Below, piece after piece: positions 1 through 9,859 of a DNA stretch of 64,000 nt. The translations under genes were made by a program, and so were the position numbers. Source of the stretch: Isoetes taiwanensis (lineage: Eukaryota; Streptophyta; Lycopodiopsida; Isoetales; Isoetaceae); the NCBI GenBank assembly GCA_021234155.1, contig JAJEKV010000018.1, forward strand, positions 21,563,252 to 21,627,251. Direction: 5' to 3'. Each line of letters opens with the position of its first letter. Position 1 is the first letter of the stretch. The notes below the pieces were generated by a model. It was not told the DNA's origin. It searched no databases and was given only the letters and a program-made list of their open reading frames with translations.

Positions 1-124
1 TGTGTTTGAGGGCAATGACGATGGGGCTCACCCATTCGTAATGTTTGACCTCATAGATCAAACCCGCAGCAAGGAGTTTGTCAATTTCCGCCACGCGATC
101 ACGTGTAATTAGGGTTGAGCCGGT
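1..124 (-). pseudogene. Ty3/gypsy reverse transcriptase, N-terminal fragment cut by window edge
   Basis: The minus-strand translation contains EIDKLLAAGLIYEV followed by EWVSPIVIALK. This is the conserved stretch just upstream of the first catalytic aspartate region of gypsy RT (family pattern: E-x-x-K-L-L-x-A-G-x-I, then W-x-S-P-x-V-x-V-x-K-K). RT copies element RNA into cDNA inside virus-like particles. Only about 40 codons are visible and the YxDD active site lies outside the window. The frame is not open to the neighbouring protease region. Confidence 0.75.
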
Positions 125-1930
125 ATTGTCGCTAAGCTAAACCGGTCGGCATCGATTTGGGAATGGTGAGTTCCCCAAGCTTTTGTTGATTCCCAAGATC
201 TCGTAACTCCGTGCTAAAATGTGTTTGAATTTTGTGAATGCTTTGACGCCCCTGTTACGATAAGGAGCCGGAAGATTTGCAAAGAATGCGGACAAGTTGA
301 TTGTTGCCCACGCCCACAATCTCGACTTCCGAGTCCGAATATGGGGTATTACTTCAAGATCCCGACAATGTGTGGAGGTTGGAGCATAACCGATGCGTGG
401 CGCTTTGCGGGTGAAAAGAGGGGTGCTGCTCGCCATCCACAGAGGTTGCTTCATGACAAACAAAGGTACATCAACAGAGTTGCGGAGGTTCTCGTGATCC
501 GAAAAGTGATCAACACGCTGATTCGATTGCAAGGAGCCGTAAGGGTCAAGCAAAGCAAACCATAGCCCGGTCCCCGATCAAGAGTCATTTCTCCCCAAGG
601 ATCGAGATATTCGGGTAGATGATGAGAGGCGCACTCGGCAGTGGAGCCCGAACTTGATAAATATTCCGAGCTTCTTCGTAATCGGTTCCGAGAGAGGGGT
701 TCCGCATTGTCAACGTAAATGATCCCCGCCTGCTTGCAAGTCCATGGTGGCATTGAGATGACCATCGTTGATGACTAACGGTCCGTGGGCCCAAGAATGG
801 ATACTCTTTGCCCGGCGGAGAAAAGGTCCACGACCAACATTTCATAGTCACCGGATCTTCGCCAGCCAAACTCCAAATTCCATGGGGAAGCCGAGATCAC
901 CGATGTTGATGTGAAGAAGAGGTGTGATGCCTTGAGGTCGCGGATATGGCCATTAGCCAATTTGATGTCATATGGGGCACCTAAAGAGTTGTGTGATGCC
1001 CATTTGTTTGCGGAGTTTATCCGTGATGAGATTGATCAGCGCTACCTCCATCTATTTGAACATGGTTGACTTGTCGATTACCCACCGGGTATGGACCGTG
1101 GGTGTAGAGGTAGGCCACGTTCCAACTATAAAACAGCTTGGGAGTGGTAACCGGTCCTTGAGAGCAGACGAAGTTTCAAAATGGCTGCCAAGCTTAAAGG
1201 AATTTTGATCTTGGCTAGCTCCTCTTGGAGTTCTAGAGGCACATGAGAAAAAAAGGATATGCCGGTTCCACCGGTGCCGGAGTGCGGGTAGTGAAGCAAA
1301 GAACTTTTTTTGAGTAAGTCAACCCGGCAGCAATATTGGGATACGCCCAGAGCCGCGGAGGTTGAGATGTGGAAGGTGTATCTTGTCTTTGTTGAGCTCG
1401 GTGGTGGCATGAACATTTGCCAATGTGCGCCTTCAGCAGCCTGCATGAGGTTCAAAATGCTTTGGCTTAACTTTTGGCATGACATGTGGCATGAGCTTCT
1501 CCAAGTCGCAAAGTGAACCTTTTTTCGTTCTCATGAGGAATGGTGTCAACCGCAAAGGCAGCATTGGCGTGCCATTCGAATAATGGTCAAGGGGACGATG
1601 CCTTGGTCCGGGCGCGGAAACTAAAACCAACCCAATTTGACGGCCGGACTGAGGATTAAGTGCCCAAAAATTTCCTCTTTGTGCTTGTTGATCCAAATGA
1701 GGTTGATTTGCCGGAGCCGGGTTGATAGCGTGATTGCCGAGGCGCCTTGGTGGCTTCTAAGAACCGGTCTCGGCCTTGTTTGCCATTAGCAATCCGTGAG
1801 TTGGTAAGCCGTGAGGCGGACCGATGTGGGCTGATTTTGTGCCGTGAAGCCGCACTCAACTTGTGGAAGTTGAGGACACGCCGTGGTATGACCCCATTCT
1901 TGACAAAGATAACACCGAAGCTTTAGAAGG
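124..1930 (-). pseudogene. Degenerate gag-RT linker and protease region of the gypsy element
   Basis: This interval lies between the zinc knuckle and the RT start, where gypsy elements encode aspartic protease and the protease-RT linker. Its length of about 1.8 kb is reasonable for that content. Open frames are no longer than about 140 codons, change frame often, and I could not find a clear D-S/T-G protease triad. The assignment rests on position between two recognised domains, not on its own motifs. Confidence 0.4.
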
Positions 1931-1931
1931 A

Positions 1932-2374
1932 TCAAAAGGAGGACGGGGGTTGATCCCCGCTGTTGCCCCCGCGCTGATAGAGTTGAGTGGGTTGCACCCG
2001 GTGGTGGTCAGCCGATAGTGCTGATTGTTGCCGAGGTGTGGTTTGCACTTGATAAACCATTTTGTTAAGCGAATCGGTGGGATGAGTGCGAAAGGCACTC
2101 TTCCGCGGCATGATTGCACATGTTGCATCGCTTGCAATGAGGCGGCCATTGGTGGAGTTGCACTCATTTGCCAAATGGCCTTGGTATTTGCAAATATGGC
2201 ACCGCATTTGATCGCTACCGGTGGATTAGCGCGTTGAGGCCGAATGTACCGCTTGGGAACCATGACAGTGGAATGAACGGAGCTCTTGAAGAGCCACGCG
2301 GGAGGAAACATTGATCGAAAGTGATTGACAAGGTCGATAGCCTCGCCTCCAAAGTCTTGGGACGCAGTATTCAA
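1932..2374 (-). pseudogene. Gypsy gag C-terminus with CCHC zinc knuckle
   Basis: A minus-strand frame beginning near 2207 reads CHICKYQGHLANEC, a perfect CX2CX4HX4C zinc knuckle. In LTR retrotransposons this nucleocapsid motif binds element RNA during packaging. The overlapping frame 2374-1856 carries the upstream basic linker and a segment resembling gag (DLVNHFRSMFPP), so the gag frame is broken between the two. The knuckle cysteines and histidine are intact, whereas the surrounding frame is not. Confidence 0.7.
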
Positions 2375-2379
2375 ATGAG

Positions 2380-3075
2380 TCGAATAGCCGGAGGAAGTCC
2401 TTGGAGAAACCGTACCAAAAACTGCCTCGGTGGGGTACTCCTTGAGCTTACTTAGCGTATCGTGAAGTCGATCCGCAAAATCCCGCGCATCTCTGTGGGC
2501 TCTTGTTGAAGTTCATTGAGTTGCTTGAGATGAAGTTGATCATCATCCGTGGTCCCATAATGAGACGTAAAAGCGCTCTCATTTCTCGACCAGGGCTTTG
2601 TTTCCAATGGCTTTTGTTGGACATGAGCCATTGATGAGGAGAGCCACGCAGGTGGTGGAAAAAAGATGTGGAATTTCACAGAGGTTGCGCATGACCATTT
2701 AGGACAGCCTAGAGCCTCAAATTCTTCCATGTGGGCCCAGCACTTTGGTCTAAGGGTTTGCCTTCGTGTTGCCAAAGGTGGGATAAGTCGGCCGTAGTCC
2801 CCGAAAGGTAGATGTGAAAGTGTCAATGGACAGAATGTTATAGTGAGGATATTGAGGTTGAGTTGATGTGGCATGGTGCCCGGCGACCCCGGCGAAGGGG
2901 TGACCGCGCGGAGAAACGGAAGTAGCCGGAGCATTGGTTTTGAGATCCGTAAGGTTGTAAAACAGAAGGGCAAAGGGGAAACGTAGGGAAAGGATATTCC
3001 CGGGTAGGCGAAAGGAGACGTGGATATCCTTGCCCACCCGGGGAGATGATGGTTGTGAAGGAAGAGGCGCATGGC
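2380..3075 (-). pseudogene. Gypsy gag N-terminal/capsid remnant
   Basis: The minus-strand frame 3072-2452 ends with a polar, gag-like segment (QLHLKQLNELQQEPTEMRG) that would continue in another frame as FADRLHDTLSK, resembling the Retrotrans_gag pattern in which repeated polar helices precede an F-x-x-R-L motif. It sits directly upstream of the zinc knuckle, as expected for capsid. The proline-rich N-terminal part has no recognisable domain. At least two frameshifts separate it from the knuckle. Confidence 0.5.
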
Positions 3076-3499
3076 CTAAAGAATGATGGATGTAGGCATG
3101 TTCGGGGGTATGAAAGTACGGTTGAGAAGGTTGAACCCGATAAGGCTCCCGGATAGTGATGAGGGGACCGAGGTTGTGAGCAATGTTTGCACGCTTTGGG
3201 GCGGGAACCGGACGACAGACACGAGGGGTTGGTGGCGCCGACCGAGCCCTAGACCGAAGATGGCCTCCTCTATGTCATAAGCGCATCCATACATGTCGCG
3301 AACAGTTTCCCACGCTGATGGCGCCCAAGCCAGAGGCCGTCTCGAGAAAGAAGTTCTTCCGGGCGTGAAATTTCTGACGCATATGGCGCATGTAAGAAAG
3401 TAGGATGGAATCGCACCCATACCGACAAAGTGTTTGGGGTCCGGGTTCGAACTCCCCGAAGACAGCCCTGTGGAGGACCCGTGGATCTAACAGAGAGTC

Positions 3500-3990
3500 C
3501 GGGACTATGTCACGCGGATTTGCAAGAAGAGAAGAAGAAGAAGAAAACAGAACAAAATGAGAGGAAAACGATAAGCTTCCTTGATATCAATGATGAACAT
3601 ACATGAGCTCTCGCGAATAGAGAGAAAAACCGAAAGGAGACAAGACTCAAAACTCATCTAAAAACTCATGTGCTAGCTCTACTCATATATATAGTACAAT
3701 GGCCTTTGGCCCAATATAGACACTCGATCGATCTCTGCGCCGACTCGAAGGAGGCCCCGATTGGTGAATGTTGGCGGTGCTCTTGAGTGCCTAGAATCAC
3801 GCCGACGCCGACGCTGGGCGGAGGGCCGCCACTTGTCCGAGCGGGGCGCCTCTTGTTGACGACGCAGTTTTTTGATCGCGTGGTCTCATTGTTTGGTCTT
3901 CACCGAGCCTTTGATGGCTGACCCGCGGGTCGACCGAGGATCCTTGAGCTTGACCTCGTCTCTGTCAGATGATGAATAGTCCTGCATCAG
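3500..3990 (-). repeat. Probable 5' LTR of the gypsy remnant
   Basis: Upstream (right) of gag on the minus strand there is a TATATATATG box near 3690, then a typical R/U5-like leader with AGCTCATGTATG and TTGATATCAAGG, and then a GA-rich stretch at 3520-3560. Such a TATA-plus-leader arrangement just before gag is what a plant 5' LTR looks like. I cannot fix exact ends, I see no second copy in the window, and I found no initiator-Met PBS beside it, so the assignment is tentative. Confidence 0.4.
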
Positions 3991-4451
3991 AGGAGGCAGA
4001 CTAACAAGATAGTCTTGCAATCGATCCTACTATGTTTCCCCGGGCTTGCATGTCTATCGGCCTTTGTAGGAGCTTCTCCTGCATCAGATCGAATGACTTC
4101 CTAAAATCCACAAATCAGCAAATTATTTTCTTTCCCTGGCTCGCTTTCGCTTCTATTAATATACATAGGGTTACTAGATGATCTGTGGGTTGAGTGTTCT
4201 GGGAATGCCAAAATGGATGGCAGCTTTTCTAATTGAAAATACACCATTCTCAATTGCCTCAATGCATTCATTCATCCGCCTTCATTGTCCAGAGCCTCTC
4301 ACATAGGATCTTACAGATTTTATATGATTCTCATCTACTTGCCGCCTATAATCCTAGCTTTTCCTGCCCCTCTTGCCTTTCTAATAACACATGGGATAGT
4401 ATCTTCGTGATTAGGAGCTACACCTCTTGTTCCCTCGATTCATTGGCATGA
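3990..4451. other. Unassigned interval, possible transposase scrap
   Basis: This 460-bp stretch lies between the gypsy LTR and the target-site duplication of the large element. Apart from the short psq-like peptide on the minus strand (4174-4269) and a TCCTGCATCAGA motif that occurs at about 3981 and again at about 4078, I see nothing recognisable. The sequence at 4441-4456 would have been continuous with 39949 onwards before the large element inserted. Confidence 0.4.
4170..4330 (-). pseudogene. Possible psq-type helix-turn-helix fragment (pogo-like transposase)
   Basis: The minus strand from about 4269 to 4174 reads EAIENGVFSIRKAAIHFGIP followed by RTL and then a stop. This resembles the HTH_psq DNA-binding fold (A-I-E-x-v-x-x-G-x-x-S-x-R-K-A-A-x-x-x-G-I-P-x-S-T-L). 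Upstream in the same frame is a basic segment (SVRSYVRGSGQ) like the region that precedes psq domains in Tigger/pogo-type transposases. No DDE catalytic domain follows. About 25 matching residues could be coincidence. Confidence 0.3.
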
Positions 4452-4456
4452 CAAAG
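4452..4456. repeat. Left target-site duplication CAAAG of the large element
   Basis: CAAAG stands immediately before the TGTTAC start of the left LTR. The identical five bases follow the GTAACA end of the right LTR at 39949-39953. Staggered integration by LTR-retrotransposon integrase makes such 5-bp duplications. Confidence 0.8.
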
Positions 4457-5036
4457 TGTTACCGCAAAAATTCAATGCCCAAATTTTGCCCCCGCTTGGG
4501 ATGCACCAATCAACTACACCATGTGTGTTCTTTACACCACGTAAGATCGATTCGGCCAAAGAAGTTTTCCCTTGAGCGCTATGAGACCTCCCCGCACATA
4601 AGCTCTATTCGACCACGTGAAGGCCCGGCCTTTGTTTGTGGCTATACTAGCGTAATCGCCTCGCCAAATCGAAAAGGCCTACCAAGTCTCAATCCAAACA
4701 AGTATTCATAGCTGCAGAATAGATGTTCTTTCAAGACCCAATTCCGATTCCCCTTTGATCAATTCATTCTCCAGGTTTTATAGATTTACCACTGGAGTTA
4801 TCCTGAGTCCTCCTCACCAAACCTCGACGACTGGCTCTAATCGGATCCACAACCGAGTCCTTCTTGCCACGACCGCAGACGACCATTCCTACTGCTTTCA
4901 AGTCCTGCTCGACCGTTCTATAACAGATTTTTGCCCCCTCCAACCGTTGTATGCCACATGTACTTTTAATAATAACATTTTAACATTGCTACTAACATTA
5001 CTTCATATTAATAACAATACTAATACCTCTAGTGTT

Positions 5037-5050
5037 AGTAACTAACACTA
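5037..5050. repeat. Left target-site duplication of the L1
   Basis: AGTAACTAACACTA here is repeated exactly at 9371-9384, on the other side of the LINE. A 14-bp duplication is typical of target-primed reverse transcription by L1 machinery. Confidence 0.85.
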
Positions 5051-5360
5051 GTTTTTTTTTTTATGAACGTGGACCTTTATTACTCAAAAGAATACAAAGA
5101 GTACATGGGGGACTCAAAACCCAGTGGAGAAGATATCCACTAGAGCAACACTACCCACCACATACATAACATAAAAAAGCAGAGAACACAGATCACTATG
5201 AACACAACTGTTTGCTATGAGTAGGTGTGAATCTGAAGATATTGCTTCCAAATGACACTTTTGATGTCATCCTTTAAGGAAGAACATTTGTACGCCTTCA
5301 CAATGCGACTACGGGCATTGCTAAGCAGCTGTCCCTTGAAGATTAGGAGATTTCGTCTCT

Positions 5361-5819
5361 TCAGATGGACCAGATGATCCAAGCAGATGCTAAGTGGAAA
5401 GCCCTCTTTGCCAACTTGTCCCAAGAACTAGGATAGACTGACAATAGGACCTGCCGACTATTCAAGTCACAATGGAAAAGACTCAGAAGCCACTGCCAAG
5501 CAAGTCGAACATGGTGACACAAGAAAAAACAGTGCTCAATTGTCTCATCCCTCACAAGGCAAAGAGGACGATCACGAGACTTCCTCGACAAAATCGATGA
5601 ACAACAAAGGTTTACCCAAGACGCATCTATGAATGATCCGCCACCATAAAATGGATAGCTTAGGATGAAGCAATTTATCCCTACCCATCGCCAGATCGCT
5701 TTTAATTTATGAGGCTCGGGGATAACTAAAGGCCACTTTGGCGATGGAGGCAACACCTCGTGATGAAGCAGACCACATACATCGAAAGTGCACTGTGTGC
5801 TCCTCCTTAACACTACCAT
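5361..5819 (-). pseudogene. L1 ORF2 C-terminal zinc-finger region (zf-RVT)
   Basis: The minus-strand frame contains CLVRDETIEHCFFLCHHVRL followed by AWQWL. This is the zf-RVT pattern of plant L1 ORF2 proteins: a cysteine pair, E-T-x-x-H, then C and W. The domain lies after reverse transcriptase and is thought to help bind the element RNA. The frame is open for about 150 codons but disconnected from the upstream RT. It continues leftward to the poly(A) tail as an untranslated region. Confidence 0.7.
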
Positions 5820-6288
5820 GAACCACCCAGAGCCGGGGAGCCACGCCTTGTGAGTGTGGAGGAAGTGTAGCAGCTACTTTTTTTCCAAATGGCCCGGTCC
5901 CAACGGCGAGAAGGAACTTCAATTTGAACTCATTCCACGCCAACAATCTTGTCTCGTTATACCATGCGATACCGGTGAGCACACTGCCGCCGCCACCGAC
6001 ATTAAGGCCAATGGATGGACGTAAGAGACCGGGGACAATCGCCTCGGCCGCCACCCAAAGGGATCCACCAACAACCGGGTCAGAGGGATCTGTGGTGGGC
6101 CATTGGATGGAACTCAAACAAAGTGCGCATAGCCTCCCACGCAGCCTAGCAACCCCTTGAGGAAAGGAGATGCATTAGGATATGGAGAAAGTGGATAGAA
6201 TAATGCCCATGGGAGGAGAGGCTTAATGGATGGAGAGTCAAAGGAAATGCACATCCAAAGACGTGAATGAGATGCGCACTGAGAATTA

Positions 6289-7353
6289 TCAAAGATTATT
6301 GAAAATCCGACATATGAACTTAGAAATCAGCACCTTGCTCTGGAGAAGAAAGTGAATCATCCCCAGTCCCCCACAAAGTTTAGGCATAATGCACTTCGCC
6401 CAACTAACTTTAACATCAACTCCTTCTTCAGTGCCACCCCAGATGAAGTTCCTGACAGTACGAACAATGAGCTGCATCTTTGTATGCGGTGCCAGCAAGA
6501 TGGATGCCATGTAGACAGCCATGGATAACTTAGCCGTGGACCACCAGAACAAATGCCTTTCCAACCCCTTAATAATGACATCCCACGCATCTCCAGATGA
6601 GAGATGTATACCAATTGGAATGCCTAGAAGCTTAGTTGCCTTCCCATAAGGAAGAACCTTCCATGGAAATGCAACCACAGAAGATGGCACTGGAGAGTCT
6701 AGGGCTCACAGGGCGGTACACTTTTGCCACCCCACAAAGATACCAGAAGCCAAAGAGAAACTGTCCAACAAGGAAATGGCATTCTGCAAATTCTGCTCAT
6801 CAGCCATTAAGAACCAGAAAGTGGCATCTGATACCGACATGATCTCTTTGTGAACCATTATTCATGGAAGACCATGCAGATGCCTTCCTCGCAGAAGCAA
6901 GAGAGAATACCTGAGAAAGAATCTCTGCCACAATTGTAAAAAGCAGCGGTGCCAAAGGACAGCCCTGGTGAATGCCACGTCCCACCTGAAAAAATGTTGA
7001 TGGTTCTCCTTGAAAAAGAACTGAAGAATGAGCAGAATAATGAAGTTTCATAACATCTTTTGCAAACTGGGCACCAAAACCAAGACGAAAGGCACCGCCC
7101 AGAAACTCCAAATAACACCGCCATATGCTTTTGCAAAATCCAAATAGCTTCAAGTATACAATGGGGTAACCATGCATTCTAGCCCAATAGAGACCCTCAT
7201 ATCTGCTTTTACATTATTCAAGATACAACCGACGAGGCAAGAAACCCGAGTGTGTGGAAGAGATGGACTCGGTAAGCACGCCATAAAGCTTCCGAGCAAA
7301 AGCTTTAGCAAAGATCTTGTACAATCGAGGACAACAAAGTAATGGGGCACCAA
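6289..7353 (-). pseudogene. L1 ORF2 reverse transcriptase
   Basis: Read right to left on the minus strand, three overlapping frames together form an RT. Frame 7177-6800 contains VGRGIHQGCPLAPLLFTIVAE, the G-x-x-Q-G-C-P-L-S-P-x-L-F motif of LINE RTs. The next segment has a degraded Y-A-D-D box (SVSDATFWFL near 6830). Frame 6690-6289 continues with KATKLLGIPIG and FIWGGTEE, typical of the L1 thumb. The aspartate pair of the active site is damaged and at least three frameshifts are present, so no active enzyme can be made. Confidence 0.75.
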
Positions 7354-8121
7354 ACCGAAATGGAAGAGGGATCCTTACATTTTGGAATAAGGGAGATGCA
7401 ACCGAAAGTTGAGGATTTTGTCCAGTGCCTCTCGCTTTTTAAAATCCCTCAAAGCATCATACACATCCGCACTCAAGCCAATCCCAATACTCCCTCGAAA
7501 AACTCCACTCGAATACCATCAAGACCCGGACATTTGCCCCTCTTGAGAGAAAATGTGGCCTCGACTAAATCATTCTCGACCGATCTCTAAAAGTGGCCCT
7601 TTGCTCATTGGTGACTATAGGATGAACCTTAGCAAGCAAGGCCGCTTTGAAAACTGACCGAAAAGGAAGACGCCGAAAAAAGAAAGCTGAAAAGTGATTA
7701 TGCAAAAGCCTCTAAGCTCACCGGATCTGAAACAACACGCCCATCCCGAATCTGCAGAGACCTAAGAGATGCAAACTAGCTTTCTTGTTTTGGCAGCTCA
7801 AGAAAAAACGGCAACCTGCCTCCCTCGTTGAACCATTGCAACCCAGCTTTAATGCGAGCAAAAGTGCACATGTTCGATTCCATCTCACGAATGCTACACA
7901 AAAAATTTGCTTCTCCACATGACCATCCGATGGGGCAACGGACACGCATGCCTCAAGTTGTCGATAAAGAGCCGCCAGAAGGCTCGGCTAGCGTAAGCCC
8001 GCTCACTCCACCCCAACCTTTAGCAAAGACTCCACGCTAGCGAGAGCATCAACAATACTTGCCATGCCCCCGTGTCGAGAGAAAGAAGTGAACCACGCCT
8101 CTCTGACCGCCCAAAAATCTA

Positions 8122-8930
8122 TCATCCTTCAAGAAAAAATGTATTCACCTTTGAAATATGTCTTAGAGGCAAGATGCACCACCGTGATATGAGAGCAAGA
8201 GAAATACCGTGGATTATGGTCGAAAATCGCAAAGATTCAACAGTTCTCACGATGAAAAGTGCAAATGTGGTTGCTACCAAAGCATTATAATAGCCTCTAT
8301 CATGTTTTGCATATGCTCTACCACCACCCAACCAGCCATTACACCAAGTAAAACTTGAGGGACCCTCAACTTCTATGAAGCCACAATCTTGTATTAAGCG
8401 GTGCCATTGCTCCCGTTCAAAGCTCTGCACTATCTCTACACCTCTGCCACATCTGTCTTGCTCAAGCTCAACCATGTTAAAATCACCCACCATGATCCAT
8501 GCAACAGGGGAGCCTAACCTCAGTAATTTGGAACGCAAAGAAGCCCACAATGCGCCTCTCTGACGTGGTCAATTATGCGCATACACATTAATCAATCCCC
8601 ATTCTTGCCCTTTATCAAACCACTTGACTATGATCTACCGGCCAAATCTGTCAATCTGAGTAAATAACACTGTAATAGTCCTCCTCCATGCTGTAAGGAC
8701 ACCAGCCTTTGCCGAAGTCCCATGCGGCCAATCGAACATTGTAATCGCCTATTGATTATCAAGGCAAAGAACTTTGTAGGCATCCTCTTTCTTGCATTTA
8801 TGCTCTTGCAAACAAATGAAATCTGAGTCCCACCTAGTCAGGGCCATGGACAACCTGCTTCTTTTAGTAGGGGAGGAGGCAACCCCCCGCACATTCCAGG
8901 AGATTAACTTCATTGATCAAGTGGAGGATG
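8122..8930 (-). pseudogene. L1 ORF2 endonuclease (exonuclease-endonuclease-phosphatase fold)
   Basis: The minus-strand frame 8550-8122 reads WIMVGDFNMVELEQDRCG, the G-D-F-N motif of L1 apurinic-type endonucleases, and continues with FTWCNGWLGGG, the conserved F-T-W segment. The upstream part (8930-8700), in a different frame, shows the start of the domain (a degraded S-W-N-x-R-G near 8905). The endonuclease nicks target DNA to prime reverse transcription. The downstream S-D-H-x-P motif is not intact (IIHGISLALI). Confidence 0.75.
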
Positions 8931-9035
8931 TTCTAAGTCCATATCAACTTGTATATGAGACTCATTCCTGCGATGCTATTGAACGCGCAGTGACAGTGGT
9001 GAGGAGAGTTGGCTTAAAAGGATTAGGGAAAGCAT

Positions 9036-9172
9036 ATGCAGAAGGCTGTGGTGCAAAGCTATTCCTCCTCCGAGCGGCTTTTTTCATGCGGGGATGTTAG
9101 GGGAAGCAGATGCAGAAGGCTGTGGTGCAAAGCTATTCCTCCTCCGAGTGGCTTTTTTCATGCGGGGAATGG
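9036..9172. repeat. 74-bp tandem duplication at the LINE 5' end
   Basis: ATGCAGAAGGCTGTGGTGCA at 9036 recurs at 9110, and the two units match almost throughout (one differs as CGAGCGGC versus CGAGTGGC). On the LINE's own strand it lies at the ORF1-ORF2 junction. It looks like replication slippage inside the element. Confidence 0.8.
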
Positions 9173-9370
9173 ACCATTCTTCTTCAATGCGCTCTTGCTT
9201 GCGTGCAATCATGTCCAAATCCTCTTGCCGGGTCGAAGAAAGACAATTATGGGCTGGGGAGTGTGCCAATGGCTAGGTTCAGAAGACGAAGAAGGGGTGA
9301 TGGCAAGGACAGGTGCAGGAGCGGTTGGAGTAGGGATGGCAACAGGGGAAGTAGAAGTAAGGGAAGTAGA

Positions 9371-9384
9371 AGTAACTAACACTA
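9371..9384. repeat. Right target-site duplication of the L1
   Basis: This is the exact copy of 5037-5050. The interrupted LTR resumes directly after it with ATGTCCCTAACATTAA. Confidence 0.85.
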
Positions 9385-9754
9385 ATGTCCCTAACATTAA
9401 GTTGTAACGTCGCCTTCATATTAATATTAACATTACGTGACTACCGGCAACCATTGGTATCACATGCCCTGCTTCCGCAACTAATATTACTAACTAATAT
9501 TAGTGCCCCTAGTGATTGATATATGTCCCTAGCAATATTCTGACGTTAGTACTAACCCCGTACTAACAATTTCCTTTAGTACGAACCATTAGCACTAAAT
9601 TCCCTTTACTCATATTACGTCACCATAGATCGATTATGACATATGGCCCCTGATCATCCCAATCACCGTGTGACCTCGACCGACCTCCATTCCCATGCTA
9701 TAGACATTTGTCAAGGGCCGATTCCGCAATGCCCCTAGAAGCACTTTTGTAACA

Positions 9755-9775
9755 TTCTTCCCCCCTCCCCCAAAG
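9755..9775 (-). other. Polypurine tract of the large element
   Basis: The minus strand reads GGGGGAGGGGGGAAGAA immediately before the TGTTACAAAAG start of the 3' LTR. Such tracts resist RNase H and prime plus-strand cDNA synthesis. Just upstream the minus strand reads VNLEDHGPLGEGG, which resembles the C-terminal end of Ty3/gypsy pol, where the last codons run into the polypurine tract. This supports a gypsy origin for the element. Confidence 0.7.
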
Positions 9776-9859
9776 GACCGTGGTCCTCAAGGTTGACCAA
9801 CTAGTCAAAGGACCTGCTTTGCAATTTACGCCATCCCGGTCGGCATCCTTAAGAGACCG

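Larger units (their letters stand above)
1..3990 (-). mobile_element. Ty3/gypsy LTR retrotransposon remnant, 5' half
   Basis: Reading the minus strand from right to left there is a probable 5' LTR (about 3990-3500), a broken gag, a CCHC zinc knuckle (about 2200-2160), a protease-size interval, and the first part of reverse transcriptase running off the window edge at position 1. This is the gag-PR-RT order of Ty3/gypsy elements. Every open frame is short and the reading frame shifts every 100-300 bases, so the copy cannot make protein as written. Some frameshifts may be sequence errors (see the CAG/CTG finding). The lineage within gypsy is not resolved because integrase and any chromodomain lie outside the window. 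Confidence 0.75.
5051..9370 (-). mobile_element. L1-type LINE inserted in the 3' LTR
   Basis: The insert begins on the plus strand with a T run (5052-5062), the complement of a poly(A) tail, so the LINE reads on the minus strand. It is flanked by a perfect 14-bp duplication AGTAACTAACACTA (5037-5050 and 9371-9384), and the uninterrupted LTR copy near 39570 shows the empty site. From its 5' end (right) it carries the tail of ORF1, an endonuclease, a reverse transcriptase and the C-terminal zinc-finger region. At 4.3 kb it is 5'-truncated, as most of ORF1 is missing. ORF2 is broken by many frameshifts and stops. Confidence 0.87.
4457..9754 (-). repeat. 3' LTR of the large element, split by an L1 insertion
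   Basis: The LTR pieces 4457-5050 and 9385-9754 together total about 964 bp and align along their length with the 970-bp LTR at 38979-39948. Shared landmarks include the AAATTTTGCCC start, the TTTTATAGATTTACCACTGG block near 4775, and the AT-rich stretch with repeated TAATATTACTAACTAATATT units near 9485. The left copy lacks about 65 bp near 4510 and has extra blocks near 4565, 4870 and 4975. It ends TGTAACA next to the polypurine tract, marking it as the 3' LTR of a minus-strand element. Confidence 0.85.

Noticed and set aside
3436-3465. GGGTTCGAACTCCCC resembles a tRNA T-arm next to the gypsy gag start
   Set aside because: No A box or acceptor pairing lies at the right distance, so there is no tRNA gene. 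It could relate to the element's priming region but cannot be shown.
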